From: Woeseiaceae bacterium
Lineage (GTDB): Bacteria > Pseudomonadota > Gammaproteobacteria > Steroidobacterales > Woeseiaceae
Assembly (NCBI GenBank): GCA_028289545.1
Contig: JANQPG010000107.1
Location: 124,001 to 188,000 of the forward strand
Length of the DNA: 64,000 bases
Direction of reading: 5' to 3'
Shown: one piece after another, positions 27,007 to 35,876 of the stretch
Position numbering within the stretch: position 1 is the first letter of the stretch
Layout of the letters: each line of letters starts with the position of its first letter
Notes under the pieces: generated by a model
What the model saw: only the letters and a program-made list of their open reading frames with translations
Databases searched by the model: none
Told to the model about the DNA's origin: nothing
Translations under genes and position numbers: made by a program

Positions 27007-27801
27007 ATGTTGTCCGCAGGGTGGGTTCGCGCCGCGGCGCTGGTGTTGCTGCTGGCCGCGGCCACGGCCGTGCTGGCGCATCCCGAGGACGAGTTCTGTG
27101 TGCCGGGTGAAGGCGGCCTGGATCCCGCGCTTTGCCAGGCATTATCCGAACTCGATAATGCTGAGCGCATTGCGAGCGGCGCAATCCTCGACGCTGCCGG
27201 ACAGCCGCGTGGCTTCTGGTCGACGTTTGGTCTGTATGTCGGTATCGGCGTCGGCCACATACTTCCCGCGGGACTCGACCATATTCTGTTTGTGCTTGCG
27301 CTGTTCCTGTCGTCGACGCGGATACGTGCGCTGGTCATTCAGATCAGCACGTTTACCGTCGCGCACACGGCAACGCTCGGGCTGACGGCCGCGGGCGTCA
27401 TTTCGCCGCCGGCATCGATTGTGGAGCCGTTGATCGCGGCGAGTATTGCTTTTGTTGCGGTAGAGAATCTGTTTCTCAAAGACATGCCGCGCTGGCGGCC
27501 GCTCATCGTGTTCGGCTTTGGGCTTGTGCACGGCATGGGGTTTGCCGGTTTCTTCGGCGAGCTGGGTCTGCCGTCCGATCAGTTCTGGAGCGGGCTCTTG
27601 GGCTTCAACGTGGGCGTTGAGATCGGACAGCTGAGTGTTGTTGCGGTGGCGTTTATCGTGGCGCTGTTCGTGCGTCGAGCGCTTGCATCGACGCAGCACG
27701 AGAGCTGGTACCGCAAAGGGATCGTCGTGCCCGCATCGTTGTTGATCGCGTTGACGGGGCTCTGGTGGGCGGCGGATAGAACAATGGCGGCGCTCGTCTG
27801 A
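27007..27801 (+). CDS. HupE/UreJ-family membrane protein
   Basis: A 264-residue protein with a signal peptide or first helix (AAALVLLLAAATAVLA), a short periplasmic segment with two cysteines (CVPGEGGLDPALC), then the HupE core GHILPAGLDHILFVLALFL, TVAHTATLGL and GLVHGMGFAGFFGELGL, where conserved His and Asp could bind a metal. Family members include nickel or cobalt permease-like proteins, but the substrate here is unknown. A GTG at 26995 overlapping the kdsB stop is an alternative start. Confidence 0.8.
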   Translation: MLSAGWVRAAALVLLLAAATAVLAHPEDEFCVPGEGGLDPALCQALSELDNAERIASGAILDAAGQPRGFWSTFGLYVGIGVGHILPAGLDHILFVLALFLSSTRIRALVIQISTFTVAHTATLGLTAAGVISPPASIVEPLIAASIAFVAVENLFLKDMPRWRPLIVFGFGLVHGMGFAGFFGELGLPSDQFWSGLLGFNVGVEIGQLSVVAVAFIVALFVRRALASTQHESWYRKGIVVPASLLIALTGLWWAADRTMAALV

Positions 27802-27811
27802 GCGCCGCCAT
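27784..27811 (+). terminator. Strong hairpin at the end of the HupE-like gene
   Basis: ATGGCGGCGCTC (27784-27795) pairs perfectly with GAGCGCCGCCAT (27800-27811) around a four-base loop. It overlaps the stop codon of the HupE-like gene and is followed by GTTGTCTG, only a weak T-tract. It lies between convergent genes and could stop transcription in both directions. Confidence 0.6.
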
Positions 27812-27896
27812 GTTGTCTGCCTGCCGTTTGGACGGGTCGGACGGGCCAATCAGTCGGCAATTGGCTGGCAATCGGCCGGCCCGTCAGTCAGACGGA

Positions 27897-30092
27897 TCAG
27901 TCAGTAATGGTCTGCTCGACGGCAAAACCGCGGCCGCGCAACAGCGGCTCGATGCTCGGATCGGCGCCGCGGAAGTTGCGGTACAGTTCGTCCGCTTCCT
28001 TCAGGCCGCCTGACTGGTACACCCACTTCTTGAGGCGGGCAGCCACCTCCTGATCGAAGATGTCTTCCGCTTCCTTGAAGGCGTCGAAGCCGTCCGCGTC
28101 GAGGATCTCAGACCACAGATAGGCGTAGTAGCCCGCGGAGTAGCCGCCGGCATAAATGTGGCTGAAGTACTGCGAACGGTAGCGCGGCTCGATCTCGTCG
28201 ATCAACCCGTATTCTTCGAGGACCGCTTTCTCGAATTCACGCGCGTCGGTGATTGCCGCCGCTTCTTCCGAGCTCAGCATGTGCCAGCGCAGATCCAGGA
28301 GTGAGGCTGCAACGTATTCGGTGGTTGCGAAACCCTGGTTGTGATTGGCCGCGGCGAGCAGTCGCTCGACCAGTTCCTCGGGAATCACTTCGCCTGTGTC
28401 GTAGTGCTTGGCGTAGATTTCGAGCATTTCCGGCTGCGAGGTCCAGTGCTCGAGAATCTGCGCCGGAAACTCCGTGTAGTCCCTGGGTCCGTCGACACCG
28501 GAGAAGGTCGGGTAGTCGATCTTGGTCATGATGCCGTGCAGGCCGTGACCGAATTCGTGGAAGAAGGTCTCGACTTCCGAGAAGCGCATGAGCGTCGGTT
28601 CGCCCTCGGGTGGTGTGGCGAGGTTCAGGTTGTTGGTGACGATCGGCCGGATCTCGTCGCCGCCGATGTTCGATGCCTGCCGGTAGCTGTTCATCCAGGC
28701 GCCGCCGCGTTTGGAGTCGCGAGCGTACATGTCGAACATGAACACGCCGAGATGGGAACCGTCGTCGTCCTTGACGTTGTAGGAAAACACGACATCGTTC
28801 CATTTGGGTACGTCGACGGGCTCGAAGGTCAGTCCGAACAGACGATTGGCCATCGTAAAGGCGCCGTCCTTAACCGCCTGGAGGTCGAAGTAGGGCTTGA
28901 GCTGATTTTCGTCGAGATCGAAGCGTTCCTTGCGGATCTTCTCGGAGTAGTGCCACCAGTCGTGGCCCTCGAACTCGAACTCGTCGCCGATCATGGACTG
29001 CATGTCGGCGCGTTCCTTCTTGGCCTGTTCGAGGCCCGGTGCCCAGACGCGCAGCAGGAAGTCTTCGGCGCCTTTCGGCGTTTTCGCCATCCGCGTCTCG
29101 AGCTGGTAGTGCGCGTGCGAATCGTAGCCCATCAGCTCGGCGCGTTTTGCGCGCAGCTCGGAAATCCGAATCAGCAGAGGCCCGTTGTCGTGCTCGCCCG
29201 AGGTTGCGCGCAGCCGGTAGCCGTCGAACATGCGTTTGCGCAGTTCGCGATTCTCCGACTGTGTCATGAAGGTCTCGTAGACCGAGCGATCGAGGCCCAG
29301 CACCCAGGCCTGTTTGTCTTCATCCCAGATATTGGCTTTGAAGCTGTCGGACAGGCCCGCCGTGTCCGCTTCGTCCGTCAGCTCGATCGTGAAACCTTTG
29401 GTCTCGGCCAGCAGGTTCTGCGCGAACCGGGTCGTCAGGCCGGAAATCTCGGCGTTGATTTCCGTGACTTCCGCCTTGGCTTCGTCGGAAAGCGCGGCGC
29501 CGGCGCGCACAAAACGGCGATGGGTCAGCTCGAGCAGTCGAGCTTCCTGTTCGCCCAGATCGAGTGCGTCGCGTTGTGCGTAAACGGCCTTGACGCGCTG
29601 CCAGAGATCGTCGTTGAGCGTAATGGCGTCTGTTTCGCGCGAGAACATTGGCCAGATCTCGGTCTGCAGCGCCTTCAGATTGTCGTTGAGTTCGGTACCG
29701 GTCAGCGACGAGAAGGTGTACAGCACCTTGTTCAGGATCGGCCCGGCCTTTTCCATCGCGAGAATCGTATTGTCGAAGCTGGCGGGTTCAGGATTGCTGA
29801 CGATCGCGTCGATCTGTTCACGAAGCTCCAGCACGCCCTTCTTGAATGCGGGCATGAAGTGCTCGTCTTCGATCGCGTCGAACGGCTGCACGCCAAACGG
29901 GGTGTCCCATTCCTCGAGGAACGGATTGCCCTCGAGTTCCGCAGCCGAGACGCTAATATCCGCCTCGGCCGGGGCCGAGTCGGCGGCGCCCGCGTCTGTC
30001 GCGGTATCCGCGACGTCGTCTTTTCCGCCACATGCGGCAACGCCGAGCCCGAGGAGTACCCAAAGGCTCGCATGTATCATCTTGTTTTGCAT
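27897..30092 (-). CDS. M3-family zinc metallopeptidase lipoprotein (peptidyl-dipeptidase Dcp-like)
   Basis: Thimet-oligopeptidase family enzyme that cleaves small peptides, here probably in the periplasm. The N-terminal signal ends in a lipobox (LLGLGVAACGGK), so the protein is likely a lipoprotein. The zinc motif is HEFGHGLHGIM, and the downstream GVDGPRDYTEFPAQILEHW is typical of Dcp/OpdA. With ATG 30092, preceded by GGGAA, it has 731 residues, normal for Dcp plus a linker rich in Asp and Ala. A second ATG at 30080 is possible. Confidence 0.9.
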   Translation of the reverse strand: MQNKMIHASLWVLLGLGVAACGGKDDVADTATDAGAADSAPAEADISVSAAELEGNPFLEEWDTPFGVQPFDAIEDEHFMPAFKKGVLELREQIDAIVSNPEPASFDNTILAMEKAGPILNKVLYTFSSLTGTELNDNLKALQTEIWPMFSRETDAITLNDDLWQRVKAVYAQRDALDLGEQEARLLELTHRRFVRAGAALSDEAKAEVTEINAEISGLTTRFAQNLLAETKGFTIELTDEADTAGLSDSFKANIWDEDKQAWVLGLDRSVYETFMTQSENRELRKRMFDGYRLRATSGEHDNGPLLIRISELRAKRAELMGYDSHAHYQLETRMAKTPKGAEDFLLRVWAPGLEQAKKERADMQSMIGDEFEFEGHDWWHYSEKIRKERFDLDENQLKPYFDLQAVKDGAFTMANRLFGLTFEPVDVPKWNDVVFSYNVKDDDGSHLGVFMFDMYARDSKRGGAWMNSYRQASNIGGDEIRPIVTNNLNLATPPEGEPTLMRFSEVETFFHEFGHGLHGIMTKIDYPTFSGVDGPRDYTEFPAQILEHWTSQPEMLEIYAKHYDTGEVIPEELVERLLAAANHNQGFATTEYVAASLLDLRWHMLSSEEAAAITDAREFEKAVLEEYGLIDEIEPRYRSQYFSHIYAGGYSAGYYAYLWSEILDADGFDAFKEAEDIFDQEVAARLKKWVYQSGGLKEADELYRNFRGADPSIEPLLRGRGFAVEQTITD

Positions 30093-30295
30093 AAGAATTC
30101 CCGATCTGCTTTGCGGCGGGTACTCGCCCCGGTCCGGTTGCCGCGTGGTTTTTGGAGGCCGCAATACTACGTATTTGAGTGATTTCGGGCAAAGTTTCGC
30201 ACGAAACGCTTTAGATCTGACGCCCGAACGGACGCCAAGTTCGATGCCGTGGCGGCATCGACGGGGAGGGAATAACTATGCGACGCGCGGGCCGC

Positions 30296-30796
30296 TCAGG
30301 CTTTCACGACGCGCGAACCCGCCAGGAGGTCGTGTACACAGCGTTTGTCGGCACGGAATATGAACAAGGCGTTGATCAGGAACACGAAGAAACCCAGCAG
30401 TGGTACCTGCGCTACCAGTGTGACGGCCAGGTAGCGGACGAAGAACACCTTCCATAGCGGGAGGATACTGCCGTCCTCGACCGAAACGATGCGCACACCC
30501 AGCAGTATTTTGCCCAGCGTCTGTCCCCGCTTGGCCAGTGTGTAGCCATTGATGACAACCCACAGCAGCGAGGCGCCGACGGTCCACGCGACCGCCTCGA
30601 CCAGGATATTCTGGGTCGTCATGGCGCGATCGAAATAACCGGACAGGAACATGAGCGGCATGATCACGAGACCGAGGATAATGCCGTCCACAATGACGGC
30701 GATCAGCCGCGCGAAGCGCCCGGCGAGTACGTCCTCGCTCAAATCTTCTACGGCAACGTCCGCACTGGGCGTCGCATACGGGTTTTGATCGACCAT
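30296..30796 (-). CDS. RDD-family membrane protein
   Basis: A 166-residue protein with a polar N-terminus (MVDQNPYATPSADVAVEDLS), then the RDD core AGRFARLIAVIVDGIILGLVIMPLMFLSG, a second helix, the loop LAKRGQTLGKILLGVRIVSVEDG, and a final hydrophobic segment ending FRADKRCVHDLLAGSRVVKA. ATG 30796 gives the usual 'NPYA/P' opening of this group. RDD proteins are poorly understood; some are ion transporters. Confidence 0.8.
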   Translation of the reverse strand: MVDQNPYATPSADVAVEDLSEDVLAGRFARLIAVIVDGIILGLVIMPLMFLSGYFDRAMTTQNILVEAVAWTVGASLLWVVINGYTLAKRGQTLGKILLGVRIVSVEDGSILPLWKVFFVRYLAVTLVAQVPLLGFFVFLINALFIFRADKRCVHDLLAGSRVVKA

Positions 30797-30918
30797 ACTG
30801 AGTTCCCCATTTCCGGTGTATCCGACCGCTGCCCAGTATCGACGCAAGGTCTTCGGCATTCAAGCGTAAGTACCGGTTTTTTTTCGGGTTTGTGACTCAG
30901 ATCACGGGCTTGGGGAGA

Positions 30919-30943
30919 GGTCTGCCCGGCACGCGGGCAGACC
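30919..30943 (-). terminator. Hairpin just past the Hsp20 gene
   Basis: GGTCTGCCCG (30919-30928) pairs perfectly with CGGGCAGACC (30934-30943) around a five-base loop, eight bases after the Hsp20 stop codon. No T-tract follows on the minus strand, so it may stabilise the mRNA 3' end and not terminate by itself. Confidence 0.5.
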
Positions 30944-30951
30944 CTCGGGTG

Positions 30952-31479
30952 TTACGCGGCGGTCTGGACGGCCACGCTCTTCGGTGCTTTTTCCTGCGGC
31001 AAAGGGGCCTTCCTGGCGGCAATCTTGAGCATGCCGTGTTTGAAGTCCGCGGTTACCGAGTCGACGTCAATCTTCTCCGGCAGTTCGACGTGCCGGAATA
31101 CTTCGGCCGAGCGGAACTCGGACCAGCGTACATCCTCGTCGTCGCCGTCGTCGGCGTCCCCACGCTCGGACTGGTGTGAGGCCTTAACGATCAGCTCGGT
31201 CGGGTTCGCGGTGACTGTAATGTCATCGCCGTCGAAACCCGCGAGCGCGATCTTGAGCTTGAACGCCTTCTTGCTCTCTTTGAGTTCCGCGGTGGGCCAG
31301 CAGATCTCGCGCTCGGCCGCCAGCCAGTCGTCGAGCGTGTTGCCGTCGCCGTAGCCGCGCGTGGAGAACAGATCGAAGGCGCGCTGACGGATTCGGTTCG
31401 CAATTTCTTCGAACTCCGCAAACACTGGCAACGAGCGGTCTTCTGCTGCAGGCACTTTTTGAATTTCTGGTTTGGACAT
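30952..31479 (-). CDS. DUF2934-Hsp20 small heat-shock protein
   Basis: A 175-residue chaperone-like protein. The N-terminal third contains a DUF2934-type helix pair (EEIANRIRQRAFDLFSTRGYGDGNTLDDWLAAEREI), and the rest is an alpha-crystallin domain (FKLKIALAGFDGDDITVTANPTELIVKA through EVFRHVELPEKIDVDSVTADFKHGMLKI). A charged insertion rich in Asp (ERGDADDGDDED) lies in the middle. Start at ATG 31479 after AGGGA. Such proteins bind unfolded clients under heat or envelope stress; the exact clients are unknown. Confidence 0.88.
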   Translation of the reverse strand: MSKPEIQKVPAAEDRSLPVFAEFEEIANRIRQRAFDLFSTRGYGDGNTLDDWLAAEREICWPTAELKESKKAFKLKIALAGFDGDDITVTANPTELIVKASHQSERGDADDGDDEDVRWSEFRSAEVFRHVELPEKIDVDSVTADFKHGMLKIAARKAPLPQEKAPKSVAVQTAA

Positions 31480-31880
31480 GGTGGTTCCCTCAATGGTTGG
31501 CACATTGAGACCGAAGCGCATGCAATCGAGGCGCAAATCTGTCCAGCTTGTTGTTGCTTTTTTTGTCAGGCAGCCGCACTTCCTTGAACGCGCTTCCCTC
31601 TCAGGGGTGGATGAAGCACTGGTGCGTTATGTCAAGCTACTGACCCGACTATGATGCTGGCGAAAGCGCCCATCGTGAATACGTAGTTTCCTTAAATGAG
31701 CTGTGCCGGATGCGCCGCACTGCAGTGTGTATAGATAGGCTCTAGGTAGTTTCGCCAACTGCGCAGTCGCGGAGGAACTGATATACAAAGCGTGATGGAT
31801 ATGGCGATCGACAGAGTTCCTCGCCCGCCGCTTGTATCCTCTGCGCCGCTCGACGGCGGCGTCGCCGGGGCCGGGCCGTT
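31480..31880. other. Intergenic region between divergent hsp20 and Na/Pi genes
   Basis: About 400 bases with no gene I can support. It must contain both divergent promoters. I looked for a clear sigma-32 pattern (CTTGAA with CCCCAT) ahead of the heat-shock gene and did not find a convincing one. Confidence 0.5.
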
Positions 31881-33551
31881 ATGAGCGCGGCGGACCTCTG
31901 GCAGTTCGTCGGCGGTATCGGCCTGTTTCTGTTTGCGATGTCGCAGCTGGAGACCGCGCTGAGCGGTTTTGCCGGAGGCGCCCTGCGAGGTTACCTCCGC
32001 AGGCACACGGATCGACCGCTCAAATCGATCGCCGTGGGCGCCTCGGCAACGGCGCTGGTGCAGAGCAGTTCGTTGGTTGGACTCATGGTGCTGGCGTTCG
32101 TGGGTGCGAGCATCATCTCGCTCGAAAACGCACTGGGCGTCATCCTGGGCGCGAATCTGGGGACCACGCTGACGGGGTGGTTGGTAACGACGCTTGGGTT
32201 CAAGCTGGATCTCGACAGCATTGCTCTGCCGCTGATCGGCGTCGGCACGCTCGTCCTCGTCGGGCGCGAAGGCCGGATTGCGGAGTTTGGCCGCATGCTT
32301 GCCGGCATTGGTTTCCTGCTCATGGGCTTGTCGTTCATGAAGGACAGCATCGGCGCCGTGGGCACAACGCTCGACGTGCAGCGGCTCGCGGGCCTTGCGG
32401 CTTGGCAGTACCTGCTTTTCGGCGTGATATTCGCCGCCATCGTACAGTCCAGCTCGGCCACGATGATGCTGACCCTGGCATCGTTGCATGCCGGTGTAAT
32501 CGAGCTGCCCGCGGCGGCGGCCGTTGTGGTCGGCGCCGATCTCGGGACCACCAGCACCATGCTGATCGGCGCGCTCAAGGGTGGGGCGGGGAAGAAACGT
32601 GTAGCCTTGGCGCACGTACTGTTCAACGTGACCACGGCCGTCATGGCGTTTTTATTGTTGACCGTGCTGCTGGACGTCGTGCGGCGACTCGGCATCAGCG
32701 ATCCCCTGCTGAGCCTCGTAGCCTTCCATTCACTGTTCAACGCCATCGGTATTGTGATCTTTCTACCGTTCATGAAGCCGTTTGCGCGGTTCCTGGAACG
32801 ACGTTTCGTCGCCGACGTTGCCGAAGAAAGCCTGTATGTTGGCGAAACCGAGGCGACGGTCTCCGACGCGGCGCTCTCTGCGATCTCCAAGGAGACGGCC
32901 TTCATCATTAGCCGCGTGATACGGCACAACCGGCTAGCGTTTTCACCGGCGCTGCCGAGACCGCCGGGACGTCCGCCTCTGGAGTCCAGCAGCCATCCGC
33001 ACGACGACAGCCGTTCCTTCGATGAACACTACCGCCGGAACAAGCGTCTCGAGGGCGAGATTCTAAGCTTCGCCATCCGCGTACAGGGACAACCGTTGGC
33101 GGCCGAGCAGTCGAAGCGGCTTAACCGTCTGCTGTCCGCCGTGCGGCATGCCATCAGCGCCGCAAAATCGCTGCGCGATATTCGTCACAATCTCGCCGAA
33201 CTGGCGGAATCGCCACGCCGCGAACTGTATGCGTATACGGACTATTTTCGCAGTGTGTGCACGGAATTCTACGGCGAGCTGTATCGCCTGGGCAGCGATA
33301 CCGATGCGCACGCCGTCGTACAGGATTTTGCAGAACTGCTGAATCGTGTCCACGTCGGACACGAGCAGATGCACAGCAAGATCTATGCGGACGTGCAGCG
33401 AGGCAGTCTGGCCGACGCCGAGATATCCAGCCTCCTGAACGTCAATCGCGGTATTCTGAATGCGAATACGTCGCTCGTGCTGGCGCTCCAGGAGTTTTGC
33501 CTGGAAGAGGACGAGGCCGCGACGCTAAATCAGCTGTCTGACGTCACATAG
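31881..33551 (+). CDS. Na/Pi cotransporter family protein with PhoU-like tail
   Basis: A 556-residue membrane protein. Two inverted Na/Pi-cotransporter repeats are marked by the paired 'Q-S-S' motifs ALVQSSSLVGLMVLAF (about 54-69) and AIVQSSSATMMLTLAS (about 188-203), each followed by a GANLGTTLT- or GADLGTTST-type loop. After about residue 310 the protein is soluble and helical, like a PhoU domain. The family moves phosphate or acts in phosphate homeostasis. It converges on the stress-protein gene with only 19 bases between. Confidence 0.88.
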   Translation: MSAADLWQFVGGIGLFLFAMSQLETALSGFAGGALRGYLRRHTDRPLKSIAVGASATALVQSSSLVGLMVLAFVGASIISLENALGVILGANLGTTLTGWLVTTLGFKLDLDSIALPLIGVGTLVLVGREGRIAEFGRMLAGIGFLLMGLSFMKDSIGAVGTTLDVQRLAGLAAWQYLLFGVIFAAIVQSSSATMMLTLASLHAGVIELPAAAAVVVGADLGTTSTMLIGALKGGAGKKRVALAHVLFNVTTAVMAFLLLTVLLDVVRRLGISDPLLSLVAFHSLFNAIGIVIFLPFMKPFARFLERRFVADVAEESLYVGETEATVSDAALSAISKETAFIISRVIRHNRLAFSPALPRPPGRPPLESSSHPHDDSRSFDEHYRRNKRLEGEILSFAIRVQGQPLAAEQSKRLNRLLSAVRHAISAAKSLRDIRHNLAELAESPRRELYAYTDYFRSVCTEFYGELYRLGSDTDAHAVVQDFAELLNRVHVGHEQMHSKIYADVQRGSLADAEISSLLNVNRGILNANTSLVLALQEFCLEEDEAATLNQLSDVT

Positions 33552-33570
33552 CCCGTGGCGTGCTGCGTGT

Positions 33571-34500
33571 CTAAGCGTCCTCGCCGGCGCGCACGATCAA
33601 CACGTCGCACGGCAGATGATCCAGAACGCGCTCGGCCGTATTGCCGATCGCCTTCTGCCCGGGACGAGAGCGTGCCAGCACGCCCATGACGACGACGTCG
33701 GCGTCTATTTCGCGAGCAAATGCAGGCAGGATTTCGTGAGCGCGGCCCGGGAGTTGCCGCGCCTGTTTCGGGTCGATGCCGTTCTTCTCTGCGAGCGCTT
33801 CGAGCGCCGCCGCGTGCTCGGCGCGCACGCGCTCGTCGATGCTGTCGGTATCGAACTTTGCTGCAGTGAGGGCACGGTTGACCGCGGCGCCGACGGCAGC
33901 CAGAGGCTCACATGCGTGCAGCAGATGAACCGAGCCGCTTGTCGCGCGCGCAAACTGGCGCGCGGCTTCGACAATATGCCGATCGAGTACAGCCGGCTTG
34001 TCGTTCGCGTGCGTGGGGTCAACGGCAGCAAGCACTACCGGGTTCTCGGTCAAGGACTCAGATTTGACCAGCCAGAGCGGGCAGGGGCATTGCCTCATCA
34101 GCTGCCAGTCGCTGTCCACGAGCGCTCCACGTTCCGCCGCACTGTGATAGCGCGTGCCCTTGACGACAATGGAGGGTGTGGACTCGAGAATGTGCTGTAC
34201 GACGAGATCCGTGACTGAACGGTCGCTCAGAACGCTTGCCGATACGTTCAAGCCGGCTGCGCGAACCTTCGCCGTGTACTCGTCCAGCATCTCGGCGTGT
34301 ACGGCCTCGATGCGTTGCGTGAGCAGGTCGGCCTGGCTGGACGGTACGTAACCGTCGAGGATCGTGCCGTAGGCGGGCACGCAGAGCAGGATGTCGATGT
34401 GCTCGTAATCGAGTCGGTCTGCCACCAGAATGGCCCGATCCAGCGTCGTGCCGGGCTTGTCTTCCAGATCGAGGACGGCCAGTACCGTGTCTTTGCTCAT
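33571..34500 (-). CDS. Tandem universal stress protein (UspE-like)
   Basis: A 309-residue cytoplasmic protein made of two Usp domains. The first runs from about residue 1 to 150 (TVLAVLDLEDKPGTTLDRAI, then VVKGTRYHSAAERGALVDSDWQLMRQCPCPLWLV). The second runs from about 155 to 307 (VVLAAVDPTHANDKPAVLDRHI, then VVMGVLARSRPGQKAIGNTAERVLDHLPCDVLIV). The second domain keeps the UspE-type 'G..aRs...G...GNtAe' loop. It ends the long minus-strand gene run that begins with sqr. Confidence 0.85.
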   Translation of the reverse strand: MSKDTVLAVLDLEDKPGTTLDRAILVADRLDYEHIDILLCVPAYGTILDGYVPSSQADLLTQRIEAVHAEMLDEYTAKVRAAGLNVSASVLSDRSVTDLVVQHILESTPSIVVKGTRYHSAAERGALVDSDWQLMRQCPCPLWLVKSESLTENPVVLAAVDPTHANDKPAVLDRHIVEAARQFARATSGSVHLLHACEPLAAVGAAVNRALTAAKFDTDSIDERVRAEHAAALEALAEKNGIDPKQARQLPGRAHEILPAFAREIDADVVVMGVLARSRPGQKAIGNTAERVLDHLPCDVLIVRAGEDA

Positions 34501-34528
34501 GCTGACTCCGTGGCAAGCTTGAAAGGTT

Positions 34529-34996
34529 TCAATACGGGTATATGCGGTAGTCGTAGGGCGGCGCGACCACCTCGTATCGGTTTTGCAGATAGGCGACGAG
34601 ATCGATCAGTTCCTGCACGGTCATAAACTCGTTGTACACCGGCATTTTCGACTCGCCGTCTTCGGAGACCACATCTTCAGCGTAGGCGGGCGCGAGTTTG
34701 TGCGACGGGTTGATAATTGCGGTCACGAGTTCACCGTAAGTCTTGACCTTTGTGACCGGCCCGCCCAGTTGTACGTAAGGCGGCGCTTCTCCTGCCACTA
34801 TCGGGAATTCGTCGCCCGAGACTGTGTGGCACTGGTGGCAGTGCATGTACAGGAAGGTTTCGCGACCCGTGTTGGCGTTGCCGTCTGGCAGCCGGAAGCC
34901 GGCCGGGGAGCTGGGTTCCCGTGCGCAGCCATCGAGCACAAGCAGCAAGCTCAGCGCAAAGGTCAGTGCAACAATTTGATAGCTGGTCTTGTTCAT
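34529..34996 (-). CDS. Lipoprotein c-type cytochrome, monoheme
   Basis: A 155-residue electron-transfer protein. The signal peptide ends in a lipobox-like LLVLDGC (Cys 24), so it is probably membrane-anchored. The heme motif CHQCH is at residues 53-57 and a likely distal methionine lies in SKMPVYNEFM near residue 118. It is 28 bases upstream of the stress-protein gene and 48 downstream of the host-attachment-family gene. In a run headed by sulfide:quinone oxidoreductase it could carry electrons to an oxidase; this is inference. Confidence 0.85.
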   Translation of the reverse strand: MNKTSYQIVALTFALSLLLVLDGCAREPSSPAGFRLPDGNANTGRETFLYMHCHQCHTVSGDEFPIVAGEAPPYVQLGGPVTKVKTYGELVTAIINPSHKLAPAYAEDVVSEDGESKMPVYNEFMTVQELIDLVAYLQNRYEVVAPPYDYRIYPY

Positions 34997-35044
34997 AGCG
35001 GGATTCCTCGTAGAACGTTCGATTGAGCAGAAACCGGGCGGCGT

Positions 35045-35542
35045 TCAGGTCGTTCGGGCCTGGTTCTCGGACAAAAGCCGCTCGGCGGCGGCGGCGGGCT
35101 GACCGGCGATGTCCTTGCTGAGGGCCAGGGCCGGTCCGCCGAGCGCGGTCCTCGTAATAGCCTTACGCAGCAAGCCCAGGAAGCGCGGCGCTGCAATCAA
35201 AACGTAGTCGCCAACGTCACCTCGGGCGCGGCCGGACTCGAGTGTTTGCACGATTTCGCCGGCGAAGCGGAGCGCCGCATGTTCTTTGGCATCTTGCTGG
35301 TCGGCCATGGCATGACGCCCGTGCCCGTGACTGTCGAAGGAGCGGCCCGGTTTATCGGATGTAAGCTCCCTGAGTCGTTCGCGCGCCGTCTCATTGTCGA
35401 GAGTCGCGTATTCGACGAGCGGCGCCCGCCGGTGCTCGCGAAGATACAAGGTGCCGGTCGACTCGTTGGCCACGAGTACACAGAGGCACTTCCGCCCAAG
35501 CAACGGTTTTGCCGGCGATCCCGGACTCGACATACGCCACAC
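35045..35542 (-). CDS. Host-attachment family protein
   Basis: A protein of up to 165 residues matching the PF10116-type 'required for attachment to host cells' family: LVANESTGTLYLREHR, SFDSHGHGRHAMADQQDAKEHAALRFA, and DYVLIAAPRFLGLLRKAI are characteristic. These proteins resemble release-factor/Pelota-like RNA-binding folds, and the name reflects one plant-microbe study, so it should not be read as proof of a host. The N-terminus is uncertain; a TTG near 35503 would give a more usual short lead. Confidence 0.75.
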   Translation of the reverse strand: MWRMSSPGSPAKPLLGRKCLCVLVANESTGTLYLREHRRAPLVEYATLDNETARERLRELTSDKPGRSFDSHGHGRHAMADQQDAKEHAALRFAGEIVQTLESGRARGDVGDYVLIAAPRFLGLLRKAITRTALGGPALALSKDIAGQPAAAAERLLSENQARTT

Positions 35543-35605
35543 CCGCCGCGGTTATTGCAGTGAGTACAATGCTAGCCAAAAGCGGCGGCTGCGCCAGACG
35601 TAATT

Positions 35606-35833
35606 CTACGTACCGCTCGCGAGTTCCGCCTCGGTCCTGATGCGGAGCACTCGGCGCATGACAATGGCGGCGGGACAAAAACCCGTAAACGATTGCTGCA
35701 GCAGGTTGGCGCCGACAAACACCGTCAGCCAGACGAAACCGCTGTGTACAAATACCGTCAACGCTACGGACAGCAGCACCATAAAGCCGGCGAAGGCTTC
35801 GACGGCGTGTTCCAGGGACATAGGTTTTTTCAT
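35606..35833 (-). CDS. DUF2892 (YgaP-type) membrane protein
   Basis: A 75-residue protein with two membrane helices (AVEAFAGFMVLLSVALTVFV and WLTVFVGANLLQQSFTGFC) and the DUF2892 signature GFCPAAIVMRRVLRI. This domain is the membrane part of Escherichia coli YgaP, a rhodanese protein controlled by the persulfide-responsive repressor YgaV, and it recurs in BigR regulons. Its place downstream of sqr under a YgaV-like regulator therefore fits sulfur handling. Start at ATG 35833; a rhodanese domain is absent. Confidence 0.85.
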   Translation of the reverse strand: MKKPMSLEHAVEAFAGFMVLLSVALTVFVHSGFVWLTVFVGANLLQQSFTGFCPAAIVMRRVLRIRTEAELASGT

Positions 35834-35876
35834 AAGTCTGTTCTCCTCAGGGGCTCTTCCCTCTGGGTTTGTTGCC

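Noticed and set aside
28341..30182. A 613-codon open frame on the plus strand opposite the M3 metallopeptidase
   Set aside because: It is exactly antisense to a well-supported protein with an HExxH motif; long antisense frames are common in GC-rich genomes, and the translation shows no domain.
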